From contig JAFFSR010000306.1 in assembly GCA_017163975.1 (NCBI GenBank), positions 1 through 64,000 on the forward strand: a stretch of 64,000 bases of DNA. Direction: 5' to 3'. Both the position numbers and the translations under genes were made by a program. The DNA comes from Anastatus disparis. Lineage: Eukaryota; Arthropoda; Insecta; Hymenoptera; Eupelmidae. Each line of letters starts with the position of its first letter. The stretch's first letter is position 1. Positions 63,605 through 64,000 of the stretch are shown piece after piece. The notes below the pieces were generated by a model. The model was not told the DNA's origin, searched no databases, and saw only the letters and a program-made list of their open reading frames with translations.

Positions 63605-64000
63605 ATAGGAACAACTCCGTTGCCCACCGTCACCGCATGGAAGTGCCTTGGATGTCGAAACACGACAAAACTGTCGGACTCAGAACTCAAGTCCTGCGTA
63701 CAAGTACATTTACTCTTGTATTTTAGGGTTGCAGGGTCATGAGTTTATAGGGTTATAAGTTTAAAGGTGGTGAAGTTATAGAAAGGATACTCCCCGTTAA
63801 GATCGTCGAAAATGCCTTAACTTCGAAAATGATTCTATCTTTAACTGTTATATTTCTAATATTAAAAAAAGAGTTTTCATCATATTCCTCCTCATACCTT
63901 GAAAAAATAGTTTTTTCGCATTTTATTTTTTTTCTTGGATTCTAGTCGGTCAATCTACATGAAAAAAATCATGGAAGTCGTAAATTAACTCACAAATAAT
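63605..64000. other. Right edge, non-coding
   Basis: Contains the GGTCATGAGTTTATAGGG motif cluster noted for 60570-62030 and otherwise nothing recognisable. Confidence 0.4.

Overview
The window is eukaryotic repeat-rich DNA, most likely from an insect, and perhaps from a parasitoid hymenopteran; the species is an inference from transposon content, not something the sequence proves. It is AT-rich, has spliceosomal introns, and carries R1-clade LINEs, a CR1/Jockey-group LINE, a Penelope-like element, Tc1/mariner, hAT and TTAA-flanked MITEs, a copia scrap and a complete Polinton/Maverick. I see only one likely host-gene piece: a 204-bp exon of an F-box/leucine-rich-repeat protein at 59710-59913.

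Region 1 (1-9411) is a train of R1-clade LINE pieces, each bounded by a (TAA)n/(ATT)n array. Copy 1 (minus) has an APE endonuclease and a CCHC Gag joined by a UAAUG stop-start. Copies 2, 3 and 4 (minus) have Gag followed by a short hairpin-rich 3' end with no ORF2. One plus-strand copy retains only the ORF2 tail and 3'UTR. The alternation suggests elements that insert into, or are tailed by, TAA repeats.

Region 2 (9411-13974) is AT-rich non-coding DNA with palindromic MITEs, a tRNA-like relic, TA runs and a G-rich patch.

Region 3 (13981-31440) is a 17.46-kb Polinton of the virus-like (adintovirus-type) class, with 800-bp inverted termini starting AG and ending CT and a perfect 6-bp target duplication (ATTATT). 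The left half, on the minus strand, has a duplicated gene of unknown function, the major capsid protein, the penton-like protein, an adenain-type protease, and a minor capsid protein with a phospholipase A2 domain. A divergent promoter leads into plus-strand genes: packaging ATPase, an unknown protein, a collagen-like/coiled-coil protein and an integrase with chromodomain. From the right end, a minus-strand protein-primed DNA polymerase B with two small introns and a small unknown protein converge on the integrase. Capsid, penton, integrase and fibre-like ORFs are open. Polymerase, ATPase, protease and minor capsid carry stops or frameshifts, so the copy as written is not autonomous, although its termini are nearly identical.

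Region 4 (31447-59700) is layered transposon debris. Three relics of one transposase family lie at 33660-34500, 44043-45786 and 46184-51365; the last is split by a Penelope-like element with a 14-bp target duplication. There is also a broken CR1/Jockey LINE, a broken mariner transposase, and foldback MITEs nested in one another with clear target duplications.

Region 5 (59700-64000) holds the F-box/LRR exon, a MITE, and a broken minus-strand copy of a widespread but uncharacterised transposon-type protein (62115-63600).
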